From: Microcaldota archaeon | Lineage (GTDB): Archaea > Micrarchaeota > Micrarchaeia > Micrarchaeales > Micrarchaeaceae | NCBI GenBank assembly: GCA_021801385.1 | Contig: JAJYYC010000022.1 | Span: forward strand, 1-48,229 | DNA: 48,229 bases | Direction of reading: 5' to 3' | In this document: piece by piece, positions 8,369 to 17,402 of the stretch | How the letters are laid out: the number at the start of each line of letters is the position of its first letter | Position numbering within the stretch: position 1 is the first letter of the stretch | Made by a program: the position numbers and the translations under genes | The notes under the pieces: model-generated | Database searches by the model: none | What the model was told of the DNA's origin: nothing | What the model saw: only the letters and a program-made list of their open reading frames with translations

Positions 8369-9136
8369 TCAAATGCGGCTGAACACCTTTGCGGCTTTTG
8401 AAAGGCGATTGTAACCTGCGGTTCTTGTTTCTGCGATCCCACTCCATTTCCGCCCCACAATGTCAGAGATATTAAACACAGCCGCAGCAGAAACACCCCT
8501 TTTCTTCGCTACAGCGAACACCGCAGCAGCCTCCATATCAACGGTCAATACGCCTTCATCGCTATAGCTTCTGATCTCTGAAAGCGTCTCAGCGAATATA
8601 GCATCTGTAGTCCATGTGGGTCCTTTTATCGTTTTTACACCTTCTGAACTCAGTTCTTTTGCGATTGCGTTGGTCAATCGCATCGATGGACTGACATATT
8701 TTGATGGTGCTATATAATGGTGAGATGTTCCTTCATCTCGTATCGCCTTGGTGCATATTACTATGTCGTGCAGATTCAGATTCTTGCCGATGCCGCCAGC
8801 ATCCCCCAAAACAAGTATCTGATTTACGCCGCAGTGTATGGCCACATCAGATATTGCGGCTGAAAAAGGAGCACCCGGTTCTAGTCTTATGATAATCATC
8901 TTGCGGTCTGGTGTGATAAGGTTCTTTGGTGTCCATGATGCCGTTAAACCTATGCTCTCGTTCTTTGGTACGGAAGTTAATTTCAACATTCGCCTTAATA
9001 TTGTTTCAAGATAAGGTGAAAATATTATAACAAGTTTGCTTGATACAGCTGGAGCCTTCGCATATAGGTGGTGAGGTGCAAACACCGGGGTGAGCAGGTG
9101 CTTTCCATTAAAGTTTGGGAATGAAAATGTTTTCAC
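8369..9136 (-). CDS. Nucleoside phosphorylase (PNP/UDP family 1)
   Basis: This 255-aa enzyme is of the purine nucleoside/uridine phosphorylase family, which splits nucleosides with phosphate into base and ribose-1-phosphate in salvage. Family features are LVLGDAGGIG, the phosphate and substrate region AIRDEGTSHHY, TTDAIFAE, and the ribose/base site VDMEAAAVFAVA. Substrate preference cannot be read from sequence; RDEGTSHHY is typical of the uridine phosphorylase/archaeal branch. The GTG start at 9136 lies about 25 bp after a TATAAA box with no ribosome-binding motif, so the transcript is probably leaderless. It stands alone, convergent with NAD kinase. Confidence 0.88.
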   Translation of the reverse strand: MKTFSFPNFNGKHLLTPVFAPHHLYAKAPAVSSKLVIIFSPYLETILRRMLKLTSVPKNESIGLTASWTPKNLITPDRKMIIIRLEPGAPFSAAISDVAIHCGVNQILVLGDAGGIGKNLNLHDIVICTKAIRDEGTSHHYIAPSKYVSPSMRLTNAIAKELSSEGVKTIKGPTWTTDAIFAETLSEIRSYSDEGVLTVDMEAAAVFAVAKKRGVSAAAVFNISDIVGRKWSGIAETRTAGYNRLSKAAKVFSRI

Positions 9137-9295
9137 AGTTTAACTTTATGGGCATTGGAATTTATACTTTTATCTGTAGATTGTCGCTATAGGTGCATGC
9201 ATCAAAATATATACGGATTTGCACCATAGTGGACGTTTGTCAAACAGAGGATAAAAGCGTATATATTTCAAGCAACGCGATAGATACGTGGTTGT

Positions 9296-9718
9296 ATGGC
9301 AACGAAAACAAGGACAGGTATTGTAGCTCTTGCGGCTGCGGGCATTACGGCTGGTGCAATATCATGCGCCCCAAACCAGGCGAATGCAGACACAAGGATA
9401 GGCATATATGTACAAGGAACTCCAATCTACGTACCGACGCCTGTATATTACACCCCGAGGCCGGTTTATGTTCCGTATGTTAGGCCATATGTTCCGCAGT
9501 ACCAGCCTGCGCCATATTATGCACCGAGGCCGGTTTATGTTCCGTATGTTAGGCCATATGTTCCGCAGTACCAGCCTGTGCAGTACACGCCGGCTCCAGT
9601 GTATTGCGCGCCGCAAACCTATGCTAGGGTTCAGATAAGCCCAAGGGGCGTGGGGCTCCAGATTGGTGGAAACACCCCTCTGGGATTGATAAACTTCGGC
9701 CTCAGGCTAATGCGCTGA
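9296..9718 (+). CDS. Small secreted Tyr/Pro/Val repeat protein
   Basis: This is a 140-aa protein. The N-terminal signal (residues about 8-31, VALAAAGITAGAISCAPNQANA) ends with a plausible cleavage site before DTRIGIY; a Cys in the signal region also allows a lipoprotein-like reading. The mature part is built from PRPVYVPYVRPYVPQYQP units, two of them near-identical 23-residue copies encoded by a 69-bp repeat. A short Gly-rich C-terminal segment (ISPRGVGLQIGGNTP) follows. Tyr/Pro-rich extracellular repeats of this kind are often structural or matrix proteins (inference). A TATATATTTC box lies about 30 bp before the ATG. It resembles, in composition only, the secreted protein at 4969-5973. Confidence 0.8.
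   Translation: MATKTRTGIVALAAAGITAGAISCAPNQANADTRIGIYVQGTPIYVPTPVYYTPRPVYVPYVRPYVPQYQPAPYYAPRPVYVPYVRPYVPQYQPVQYTPAPVYCAPQTYARVQISPRGVGLQIGGNTPLGLINFGLRLMR
9455..9578 (+). repeat. 69-bp tandem repeat in the Tyr/Pro-rich gene
   Basis: CCGAGGCCGGTTTATG begins at 9455 and again at 9524. The first 55 bases of the two copies are identical, which indicates a recent in-frame duplication of 23 codons. Confidence 0.85.
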
Positions 9719-9809
9719 TGCTGTAATACCAGGAGGTACTTGGCATAACTTCTACTTTGTGGAAGAGTATAAAAATTGAAAAAAGCAAAACGTTGGGTCT
9801 GCTAAGATA

Positions 9810-10526
9810 TTACTTCTTCTGCTTCTTTGGCTTGCCAGAATTCGCACTCTGGTTCCTGTAGATGTACAGAGCGAGCACAATAATAGCCAAAATCAGCAGG
9901 CCGGCACCTACTAGTATGTTTTTGCTGCTGCTTGGCGATGGTGTGTTGCTTGTCTGGCCTGATGTGCTTGATGCGCCCGAAACTGTCGGAAGTACTGTTG
10001 CTGTCTGTGTTGAATTAGGCTTCACTGTTGTGTTTGTATTTGCTGTGGTTGTTGTTTTTGATGCATGCGCCTTTGTCGTGGTACACAGGTTATATGTGAC
10101 TGTGTGCCCCATAGGCAGATAGCTGTTGTTGATCAGATCCATTGTGGTTACGGTGTTGCTTGTTTTTAATAGCGTATAGATAGTCTTCATGTTTAATAGC
10201 ACTGATGTGCCATTGACTGTAAGCCCTACGCTGTTCTGAGTTATGTAGTTTATGGTTGTGATGTGTACAGGAGTACTGTTTATTGTTATCGTGTTTGGCA
10301 CCGCTGCGCCGTATACCACATAGCATATTGTTGTATTAACGCCTGATAAGGTTGCAAATTCATGAACTGATGGATATATGATACTATAACCGCTCGTCTG
10401 AGCTGCACTAATAATATTAGCCAATAGGAATAGAGATGCGATTACCAGAACAGTCAAAAATATTGATAACCCCATCGTGCTCTCTTTTATTCGCGTGGTT
10501 AGCATTTGGGCTTTTACCTTTTCCAT
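9810..10526 (-). CDS. Surface protein with C-terminal anchor (shared CYxVY domain)
   Basis: This is a 238-aa protein. An N-terminal hydrophobic segment at residues 18-42 is the signal or anchor. The ectodomain (about residues 55-150) contains GVNTTICYVVYG, ITINSTPVH, NSVGLTVNGTSVLL, NTVTTMDLINNSYLP and HTVTYNLC. A Thr/Ser/Pro stalk follows (about 150-200), then a membrane helix (ILVGAGLLILAIIVLALYIY) and a Lys-rich tail. The ectodomain is clearly homologous to the membrane-proximal module of the 1237-aa protein at 13318-17031. Two conserved Cys may form a disulfide outside the cell. The ATG follows AGTGATGCT, a ribosome-binding site with five-base spacing. The function is unknown; a surface display or anchoring role is inferred. 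Confidence 0.82.
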   Translation of the reverse strand: MEKVKAQMLTTRIKESTMGLSIFLTVLVIASLFLLANIISAAQTSGYSIIYPSVHEFATLSGVNTTICYVVYGAAVPNTITINSTPVHITTINYITQNSVGLTVNGTSVLLNMKTIYTLLKTSNTVTTMDLINNSYLPMGHTVTYNLCTTTKAHASKTTTTANTNTTVKPNSTQTATVLPTVSGASSTSGQTSNTPSPSSSKNILVGAGLLILAIIVLALYIYRNQSANSGKPKKQKK

Positions 10527-10601
10527 AGCATCACTTTAGCTCAGATAAAGCAGATAAAGAAAGAAATAAACCGGCGCATCATCATGCGCCGTATCGCTCT
10601 A

Positions 10602-13169
10602 TTACTTTACCGTCTGCTTCTTGCGCCTTGTGTACAGATACAACGCCAGCAATATCAAAATTATGAGTATTACTGCGATTATCAGATATAGGCTTGTGTT
10701 GCTGCTGCTAGGTGGCTTTACCCTTGATGGAGGCGGTAGTGTTCCTGCTGTCGATGTTGGTGTCGTTGGAAGTACTGTTGTTGTCGCCGGTGCGGTCTTT
10801 ACCGTTGTTGTTGTCGGAGGCGGTGTCGGAGTTGTCTTTGAGGAAGTTGTTGTCGGAGGTACTGTTGTTGTAGGCTTTATTGTGGTTGTTGTGACAGGCG
10901 GTCTTCCACCAGTGAATACACCAGGACCTGCTGATGTTGGTGTTGATGGAGTCGTTACGCTGAACGATACAGGATTGCTGTATGCGATGATATTTGTTGC
11001 ATCGATAACATTGACGCCATAGACGAATGTGCCAGCAGAAGATGTCGATGGAGTATAGGTGCTTGATGTCGCGCCGCTAATTGGCGTGTTTGTCGTACCT
11101 GAAATTGTATACCACTGGTACTTGTACGATGGTGTGCCACCTGTAATCGTTGCGGTAAGTGTTTCTGAACTGCCTATCGTCACAGATGCGCTGCTATCTG
11201 ACGCAGATACTGATAGCGCTCCATTAACTGTTACTGGAGTTACTACGATCGTATTGGCTGGGGAGTTGTATGTATACGGGGTTGTGAAGCCGCTGTCTGT
11301 GACAGAGACATAATAACTGTCTGTACCGCCAGGTGCAGTGAATGTCGGGAAGAGCACTGTCGTACCGCTGCTGCTACCGACTATATTGTTTGTTGCCACT
11401 ACAGCGCCTGTGCTGCTATCTACAAGGTTCTCTGTAACTTTGCCGGATATTCCGCTTCCTTGTCCGACAAGAACAAACTTGTAGCTCACAGAAGATCCTG
11501 ATACTGTTGCACGAGGCTCATAGTATAGCAGGCTGTGCCCACTATAACAGTTTGGTGTTCCGTTGCATGTGTAATTTGAGGGGCTTGCATATGGACTCTC
11601 AACATTTTCACCATTGTATGCATAGAAAACCGCTGTTCCATATATGGATTCTGGCATTGATGCGGAATCAGTGATTGTTACATTTGCCGTGTAGCTGTCT
11701 GAGCCAGTGTTTTGTACGCATTCGGATGTAGGGGGGTTTGGGATGTTGTTGCTTGTGAATGATGTTGAATTAGTAGTTGTTTGTACAGAAGGGTATGTTA
11801 ATGTTGCAAATCCGCAATTTCCTGAAAGGCCGCTGCTAGTATTATAAATCCTGTATTCATATTGGTAAGGCTCTGTTCCACCAGTTATTGAAGCTGTTAT
11901 TGTCTCTACTTGACCAGGCACGGCGTTAGGTACATTTCCTGTACCTACTGAATATGTTTCATTGCTAACAGTAACGGTTGCACCATCCTGAGGCACTGTG
12001 TTTATATAAGAGCCAAATGACACTGAAGGCATATCGCCGTTTGGTGGATATACCCTAGTCCTGAGCCAGTATATTGACTGGGGATCTGAATTTGCATTTG
12101 TTGCAGGGTTGTGTCCTGGTGAGAATGCTAACGTTAACTGCGCGCCATAAGCAGGTGGTGTTATGCCAGTAACAGTACCGATAGTTGTGTAGTTCAGCAT
12201 TCCTGTAAATGATGTTCCGCCGCTTGGTATTGCTATTGAATATACCTGGTTTATGTTTTTAATATCTGTTGTTGTGTTGTAATTTGTATCGCCAGAGTTG
12301 AGTGAAAGTGTAGCGGTCGTACTTAAAGAGTTAGAAGAGCCTGTATTGAAAGTGTAGAGCTCTGCATGGCAGTTGAATTCGTATAATGGCTCTGGAAGTG
12401 TACTAGGTGTAGGACAGTCATAAGTTGTGGTGCCCTGCGAAAGAAGACCAGCTATGCTCCCTGCAGGTTCGGAATTGTACATGTTGCCATACCACTCAAT
12501 TATGCTGCCGCCTGGAGGATATATGCTCGAAATAACAGGAATGCTAGTTGAATATATGCCTTCTCCGCCACCTACGCCGCTTGGAACCGTGCCAGCAGAT
12601 ATCGTAGTGTTATCAGGATTGAAGGTTATGACCGTGTTTCCTGCTGAAGGATCTTCTGATATTGTATTTGACCAGACTGATGGCATTTTAGAGATGCCGC
12701 CGAATGCCTGATAATAGTAGAACACCTGTGATCCTGTATCATATTCTCCATAGGTTGATGAAAGATTAGGCGCCTCTCCTACTCCTGTGCTCATACTAAA
12801 CAGGTTAGTTCCGGTATTAGCAAAGCCCATGTATACTGTTGTGCCAGATTGGCTTTCACTACCTAGATTTAGCCAGTATACCGCATTTGTTGAGCCGAAT
12901 GATTCAAGCCATGAGGGTATTATAATTCCGTTAGAATAGAAGAATTCTATATTCTGCATGTTGTTAGTGTTAATATAAGGATATGTACTTGGGTTGAAGT
13001 AAACCATCTGCTGGAAGTTTCCGTTTATCTGCTCTGATGGATTTATATACACAGGAACATAAGCGATTATTTTGCTAGGTACTGTAACCAAAGCCGCTGA
13101 CGCAATCCCGATATTCATCGCGAATAGCACAGCAAACAGAATAAGTCCAATAGCATAGTAGTTCTTCAT
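10602..13169 (-). CDS. Large anchored surface protein with DUF2341-like and Ig/PKD-like domains
   Basis: This protein is about 855 aa. Signal peptide at residues about 5-27. The N-terminal domain (about 30-140) has the look of DUF2341-type ectodomains (IEFFYSNGIIIPSWLE, YWLNLGSESQSGTTVYMGF). A long beta-rich region with Ig/PKD-like repeats follows; the clearest carries VTIGSSETLTATITGGTPSYKYQW. Then come a Pro/Thr/Val stalk (about 750-815), a membrane helix and a basic end (TRRKKQTVK). Sequons are frequent, fitting heavy glycosylation. The GTG at 13178 is in frame, but the ATG at 13169 follows GTGATATCA, so I prefer the ATG. It lies between two other anchored surface proteins in the same orientation. 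A cell-envelope or adhesion role is inferred, not shown. Confidence 0.82.
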   Translation of the reverse strand: MKNYYAIGLILFAVLFAMNIGIASAALVTVPSKIIAYVPVYINPSEQINGNFQQMVYFNPSTYPYINTNNMQNIEFFYSNGIIIPSWLESFGSTNAVYWLNLGSESQSGTTVYMGFANTGTNLFSMSTGVGEAPNLSSTYGEYDTGSQVFYYYQAFGGISKMPSVWSNTISEDPSAGNTVITFNPDNTTISAGTVPSGVGGGEGIYSTSIPVISSIYPPGGSIIEWYGNMYNSEPAGSIAGLLSQGTTTYDCPTPSTLPEPLYEFNCHAELYTFNTGSSNSLSTTATLSLNSGDTNYNTTTDIKNINQVYSIAIPSGGTSFTGMLNYTTIGTVTGITPPAYGAQLTLAFSPGHNPATNANSDPQSIYWLRTRVYPPNGDMPSVSFGSYINTVPQDGATVTVSNETYSVGTGNVPNAVPGQVETITASITGGTEPYQYEYRIYNTSSGLSGNCGFATLTYPSVQTTTNSTSFTSNNIPNPPTSECVQNTGSDSYTANVTITDSASMPESIYGTAVFYAYNGENVESPYASPSNYTCNGTPNCYSGHSLLYYEPRATVSGSSVSYKFVLVGQGSGISGKVTENLVDSSTGAVVATNNIVGSSSGTTVLFPTFTAPGGTDSYYVSVTDSGFTTPYTYNSPANTIVVTPVTVNGALSVSASDSSASVTIGSSETLTATITGGTPSYKYQWYTISGTTNTPISGATSSTYTPSTSSAGTFVYGVNVIDATNIIAYSNPVSFSVTTPSTPTSAGPGVFTGGRPPVTTTTIKPTTTVPPTTTSSKTTPTPPPTTTTVKTAPATTTVLPTTPTSTAGTLPPPSRVKPPSSSNTSLYLIIAVILIILILLALYLYTRRKKQTVK

Positions 13170-13317
13170 TGATATCACACGTTGTGCATCATCCCCAATG
13201 GTGCACCCATTATAATCAATTCCCTAATATTTATATGTTTGCTAAAAATATAGTAGGTATTTAAAAACCTTTATATAATAGGTTTATTATTCTTCTTATC
13301 ACCAGAAGGTAAAATTA

Positions 13318-16300
13318 TTATGGAGTATTGCCTTGCTGCTGATCGTTTTGCTCTGATTGGTTTGTAGGTTGAGATGTGCTTGTTTGATTCTGGTCGTTTT
13401 GTTGCTTGTTTATGGGCTGTGACATATCATGTTTTGGATGTTGGATGTTGTGTTCTGGAGTATGTTCATGCTGTGAAGAATTAGCTGGCTGTGTTTGACT
13501 CTGTTGTTGTTCGCTTGGATGCGGATAGCTGCTTGGAGGACGATAGGGATTAATTATATCTTCGCTGTGGCTGGTGTGGTGCTCTGTATATGTGTCTTTT
13601 GCAGTGGTGCTTTTATTTACTTCATGAGCTTTATGGGTTTGTTGCTGCACTTTTACGCCTTTCCTGCCCATGCCAAATGCAACCCATAATGCAATTATTA
13701 CTATCACTACAAGCGCTATTACACCGGCATAAGTGTATATCTCTTTTGGTTTTTGTGTACTTTGTTGTTCCTTTGTTGTGTTCGTTGGCAGAGCAGTCGT
13801 CGTTACTTCCACCGAAGTAGTCTTAGGCACCTCTTTGACAGTGGTTGTAGGAGCAATAGACGTTGTCTTAACTGTTGTTTGAGGCGCTGTGGTAGTCTTG
13901 CATAAGTCATAAGTTACAGTATGCTGCACAGGCAGATAGCTGTCATTTAGCAGTTCCATCGTTGTTATTGTATTTGGTGTGCTTGCTATTTTGTATGGTT
14001 TCATAAGTTCCAAAAGTATAGATGACACATTAACAGTAATTCCTGTGCTGTTAGGGTTGATGTAGTTAACAGTCACATAATGAGTTGGGGTGCTGTTTAT
14101 GGTGAGCATCTTCAGGGTTGTGGCGTTGTAAACCGTGTAACAGACAGTAGTGTTAATTCCTATTACGTTTGACGACTCAAGAATTAGAGGGGGTTTGCTG
14201 CTTCCGCCGCCTCCGCCACCTGATGCACCTGACGATCCGACAGACCCTCCACCGCCGCCTCCGCCGCCACCGCTATTTATTGTGGTTGTTGGTGTGCTAT
14301 AAGACATTAATGCGACAATCGGATCTGCAGGCATGACTACTGTTACTGTGCATGCGGTTGAATTTATCGTAAAGTCTGATATTGATGTCCATTCACCATT
14401 AGTCAAAATGAATGGCTTAATGCTAGATGCGCTTGTACCGCAAGCATAATTTAATGTTCCAATGACGCTTGTTACTGATGGCGACGATATACTTATGTTC
14501 AGCACTTTTAACACAGTATAATCCTGTGGTGGAGCCGCAACTTCTGCGCTGGTCATATTGGTTATAACTACGTTCGTGCTTAAGATAGTCGGTGTATTTG
14601 CGGTCATATTTATGCTTGCCCCTGCAGGGGGATCATTTAGTCTTAATGTGTTAGTTTCTGATGTTATTGAGTTTACAGTAAATGTGTTATCTGGTTGCGC
14701 TACAAGCACCTCAAAGATCGGTGAATTGGCGCTTGCAGAAGGCACTTCTGAATCTGTAACGTGTGCATAAAATAGGTATTCGCCATAAGGTGTGGAGGCA
14801 CTAGTTACAAAAAGGTATGCCGGAAGGGTAGCAGATCCTATAGTTGTATATGATGTGCTGCCAGGTGCTTCTTCAAACCATTCATATACATATGGTGCGA
14901 CTCCGGTTGAATTGAGCGTTGTATTGATTATTGCATATTCTCCAGTATTCAACAACCAGTAATCATAACCTGCACTATACACCTTAAGAGGTTTAGCAGT
15001 ATTGATCGTGGTCGTTGATGTAGATGATGTTGTCAATGAAGTTGATGTTGTTGTTTTTGATGATGTTGATGTTGTGGATGATGTTGATGTTGTTGTTTTT
15101 GATGATGTTGATGTTGTGGATGTCGTTGATGTTGTGGATGATGTTGATGTTGTTGTTTTTGATGATGTCGATGTTGTGGATGATGTCGATGTTGTGGATG
15201 TCGTTGATGTTGTGGATGATGTTGATGTTGTGGATGTCGTTGATGACGATGTGGAAGAGGTGTAGTATAGCTCTATTATGCTTGAATTTCCGCTATAACC
15301 ATTGCTGTCCGTTACATTTAAGCATATGTAATAAGTGTAGGTTGTATCAGGCGCAACGAATGTATAATCGCTAGAAGTTGCGCCTGTTATTTGGTTATCA
15401 AATGGGCATCCATTATCGTATGTGTTGCTATACCACTGGTATTTATAAGGCGAAGTCCCGCCGCTTACGCTCGAAGATATTGTTAGTGAGCTACCAGGAG
15501 AAACAATCTCTGGCGAACTGCTTGGATTCAACGCAACATTGATTGATGGCACATTCAATTCATGCACGTATGCCTTTGGTTCCCCCACAACAACTGATTT
15601 CCACCCAAGATATGTCATGCTCATGTAATTACTGTCTGCAAGAGTTGCGCCTGAGAAATAGTATGGGAAGAGCGCACCAGGATCTGAGAAGCCCCAGGTT
15701 GTTGGTTCGCTCACTGCGCCGTCAATTCCGGTGATGCCGTTATATATAAAGTCTGATATCGGCGTCTGACCGCTGCATGATTCTGTCCAAGAATCAGAAA
15801 CAAAGGAACAGGTATCATAAGACTCATATATTATGCCAATAGCGCCTGGTACAAATGAAAAGTTCCAGTTCCTGTTTGGCGCATCGCCTGAATTTGTCCC
15901 GAAAGATGCGTATCCGCTCAGACCAGATTGGTTGGTGACAAAAACAGATGTTACCAGCTCGTTTTTGATTCCCATACTGCCCAATAGGCTGTTTGCAGTA
16001 ACAAATGGTTCGCCGTTACCATAACGGCCTATGCCTAGGCCGTTGTCGTAGTTAATCGCATTTCCATTAAGAAGCACATATCCATTTGTGTATGCCTGGC
16101 TAGCATTCTGCCCGTTACTGATCAAGTTGTATATACTCTGCAGTGTTGGACCGTCAAGCCTTGTAACCTCATACATTCTATATGTATTCCATGAAAATGG
16201 ATTATTCACAATGTATTCCTGTAGCTGTGCAGGGGTTGGATTGTTGTAGTAGACATAGCTTGATGCATCTTCCCCGTAGCTGTTCAGAGGCGCAACGCCG

Positions 16301-17031
16301 GCAGTGCAATCATAATTAAACCCGCCTGATGAGTTGAGAGACGAAAAGTCGTCTGTGACATTATCTGCTATCATAGCATCTATTGAGAGAGATGCACAAT
16401 ACTGCCAGCTGTTTGTAGCACCATCATCCACCAATGGCACACCATATGTTGTAACTATGTCATTAATGTTTCCTAGACCTATCGAGGAAAGCTTTGCTTT
16501 TATTTGCGTAATTATCTCATTTGCTACTGTATCATTGACATTCTCAGATGTTGGTATGTTTGTCAGATTTAATACATATGAAGGGTTGAATCCGTATGGT
16601 TCCCACGTACTCTTTGCGTGGGCGCACACCTGTTCGCTCTCTGTGCTTGCAGGATTGCATATGAGCAGCACATCTGAATAGCCGTAGTATTGGCTTGTGC
16701 TGAATGATGCTGCTGAATTCTGAGCAGATCCGAACAACATAGTAGTGAGTTCAGATAGTGCACCAATATCAATTCCCGAAGAGGGTGGTATTTTTGCACC
16801 TGCCGCGCTGCCTATCACATCATATGCGAGCGAACCCTTTGGCACCTGCAGAAAAAGGTATCTAATATAGATTATTATTTTGCTCAATATGAGCTGCGTC
16901 TGTGCGTATAATGAGTGCGAACCCACCTCTATCCCGCTAGGAACCGCATTAGATCCGGCGGCCGATGCACTAAAGATTACTGCTGAGGCAAGAATAATTA
17001 CTGGTATAAATAAAAATCTGAGCTGCGCCAT
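13318..17031 (-). CDS. Giant anchored surface protein: TIGR03790-like ectodomain, Ig/PKD-like domains, Ser/Thr stalk, Q/H-rich tail
   Basis: This is a 1237-aa protein. A signal peptide (1-25) is followed by a region to about residue 490 that resembles the TIGR03790 family: SDVLLICNPASTESEQVC, NDIVTTYGVPLVDD, MYEVTRLDGPTLQSIYNLI and VVVGEPKAY. Next are an Ig/PKD-like domain, a Ser/Thr/Lys linker (about 589-677) from low-complexity DNA, a second Ig-like domain, a poly-Gly stretch (about 917-945), the CYTVY module shared with the 238-aa neighbour (about 950-1045), a Thr-rich stalk and a membrane helix (about 1097-1122). After the helix comes an unusually long tail of about 115 residues rich in Gln, His, Ser and Thr, probably cytoplasmic. 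The ATG follows GGTG by four bases. A surface-layer or adhesin role is inferred. Confidence 0.85.
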   Translation of the reverse strand: MAQLRFLFIPVIILASAVIFSASAAGSNAVPSGIEVGSHSLYAQTQLILSKIIIYIRYLFLQVPKGSLAYDVIGSAAGAKIPPSSGIDIGALSELTTMLFGSAQNSAASFSTSQYYGYSDVLLICNPASTESEQVCAHAKSTWEPYGFNPSYVLNLTNIPTSENVNDTVANEIITQIKAKLSSIGLGNINDIVTTYGVPLVDDGATNSWQYCASLSIDAMIADNVTDDFSSLNSSGGFNYDCTAGVAPLNSYGEDASSYVYYNNPTPAQLQEYIVNNPFSWNTYRMYEVTRLDGPTLQSIYNLISNGQNASQAYTNGYVLLNGNAINYDNGLGIGRYGNGEPFVTANSLLGSMGIKNELVTSVFVTNQSGLSGYASFGTNSGDAPNRNWNFSFVPGAIGIIYESYDTCSFVSDSWTESCSGQTPISDFIYNGITGIDGAVSEPTTWGFSDPGALFPYYFSGATLADSNYMSMTYLGWKSVVVGEPKAYVHELNVPSINVALNPSSSPEIVSPGSSLTISSSVSGGTSPYKYQWYSNTYDNGCPFDNQITGATSSDYTFVAPDTTYTYYICLNVTDSNGYSGNSSIIELYYTSSTSSSTTSTTSTSSTTSTTSTTSTSSTTSTSSKTTTSTSSTTSTTSTTSTSSKTTTSTSSTTSTSSKTTTSTSLTTSSTSTTTINTAKPLKVYSAGYDYWLLNTGEYAIINTTLNSTGVAPYVYEWFEEAPGSTSYTTIGSATLPAYLFVTSASTPYGEYLFYAHVTDSEVPSASANSPIFEVLVAQPDNTFTVNSITSETNTLRLNDPPAGASINMTANTPTILSTNVVITNMTSAEVAAPPQDYTVLKVLNISISSPSVTSVIGTLNYACGTSASSIKPFILTNGEWTSISDFTINSTACTVTVVMPADPIVALMSYSTPTTTINSGGGGGGGGGSVGSSGASGGGGGGSSKPPLILESSNVIGINTTVCYTVYNATTLKMLTINSTPTHYVTVNYINPNSTGITVNVSSILLELMKPYKIASTPNTITTMELLNDSYLPVQHTVTYDLCKTTTAPQTTVKTTSIAPTTTVKEVPKTTSVEVTTTALPTNTTKEQQSTQKPKEIYTYAGVIALVVIVIIALWVAFGMGRKGVKVQQQTHKAHEVNKSTTAKDTYTEHHTSHSEDIINPYRPPSSYPHPSEQQQSQTQPANSSQHEHTPEHNIQHPKHDMSQPINKQQNDQNQTSTSQPTNQSEQNDQQQGNTP
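15002..15262 (-). repeat. Low-complexity Ser/Thr-coding minisatellite
   Basis: On the plus strand this is GATGTTGATGTTGTGGAT-type sequence with a GTTTTT word recurring at spacings of 42 and 60 bp. Read on the minus strand it codes only Ser, Thr and occasional Lys or Leu. Spacings are multiples of three, so slippage would change stalk length without breaking the frame. Confidence 0.8.
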
Positions 17032-17179
17032 TCAGCACCATCTATTTTCTAATATATTGTACATTAATTTAAATATGGAGCAGTTGCATTGATTAATTGT
17101 TTATGTGTGATAATATGTATAAGCATCTGACGGACATGACACACAGATATTTAATTTTAACACAATAATAGGTAGTACT

Positions 17180-17392
17180 ATGCCAACACAGAATAAAACT
17201 AATAAAAAAGATGTAAAAGGTCTCCTCAGGACTGGACAGTCAACCGGAACAGAAGTTGATGAGCACGTTTCTGCGCCAAACACCATACCAACAACGATCA
17301 GAGTTAATGGTGAGTACACCAGCGAGACGGCACAGATATTTACTTATAACATTGCCACAGGAGGCTTTGGTAGCTGCGGAGGCTATCTTTGA
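17180..17392 (+). CDS. Small unknown protein with Gly/Cys-rich C-terminus
   Basis: This 70-residue protein has a basic, polar N-terminal part (NKTNKKDVKGLLRTGQST), a middle with Thr/Pro/Val, and the ending IATGGFGSCGGYL. There is no signal or membrane segment. The ATG is preceded by GGTA with the five-base spacing used by other genes here, and an AT-rich TATA-like element lies about 25-30 bp further up. Composition and codon use look coding, whereas the overlapping minus-strand frame does not. The charged leader and short Gly/Cys/aromatic tail recall a modified-peptide precursor, but no modifying enzyme is adjacent. It is divergent from the 1237-aa surface protein. Function unknown. Confidence 0.5.
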   Translation: MPTQNKTNKKDVKGLLRTGQSTGTEVDEHVSAPNTIPTTIRVNGEYTSETAQIFTYNIATGGFGSCGGYL

Positions 17393-17402
17393 ATATGCTC
17401 TT

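Noticed and set aside
9193-9483. Cys-rich 96-codon plus frame
   Set aside because: Out-of-frame reading over the promoter and repeat part of the Tyr/Pro-rich gene.
15002-15374. Plus-strand frames made almost only of Asp/Val or Met/Leu
   Set aside because: They are the complement of the Ser/Thr linker minisatellite in the minus-strand surface protein.
17101-17319. Hydrophobic minus-strand 72-codon frame
   Set aside because: It overlaps the better supported 70-aa plus-strand gene and has no promoter or ribosome-binding motif.
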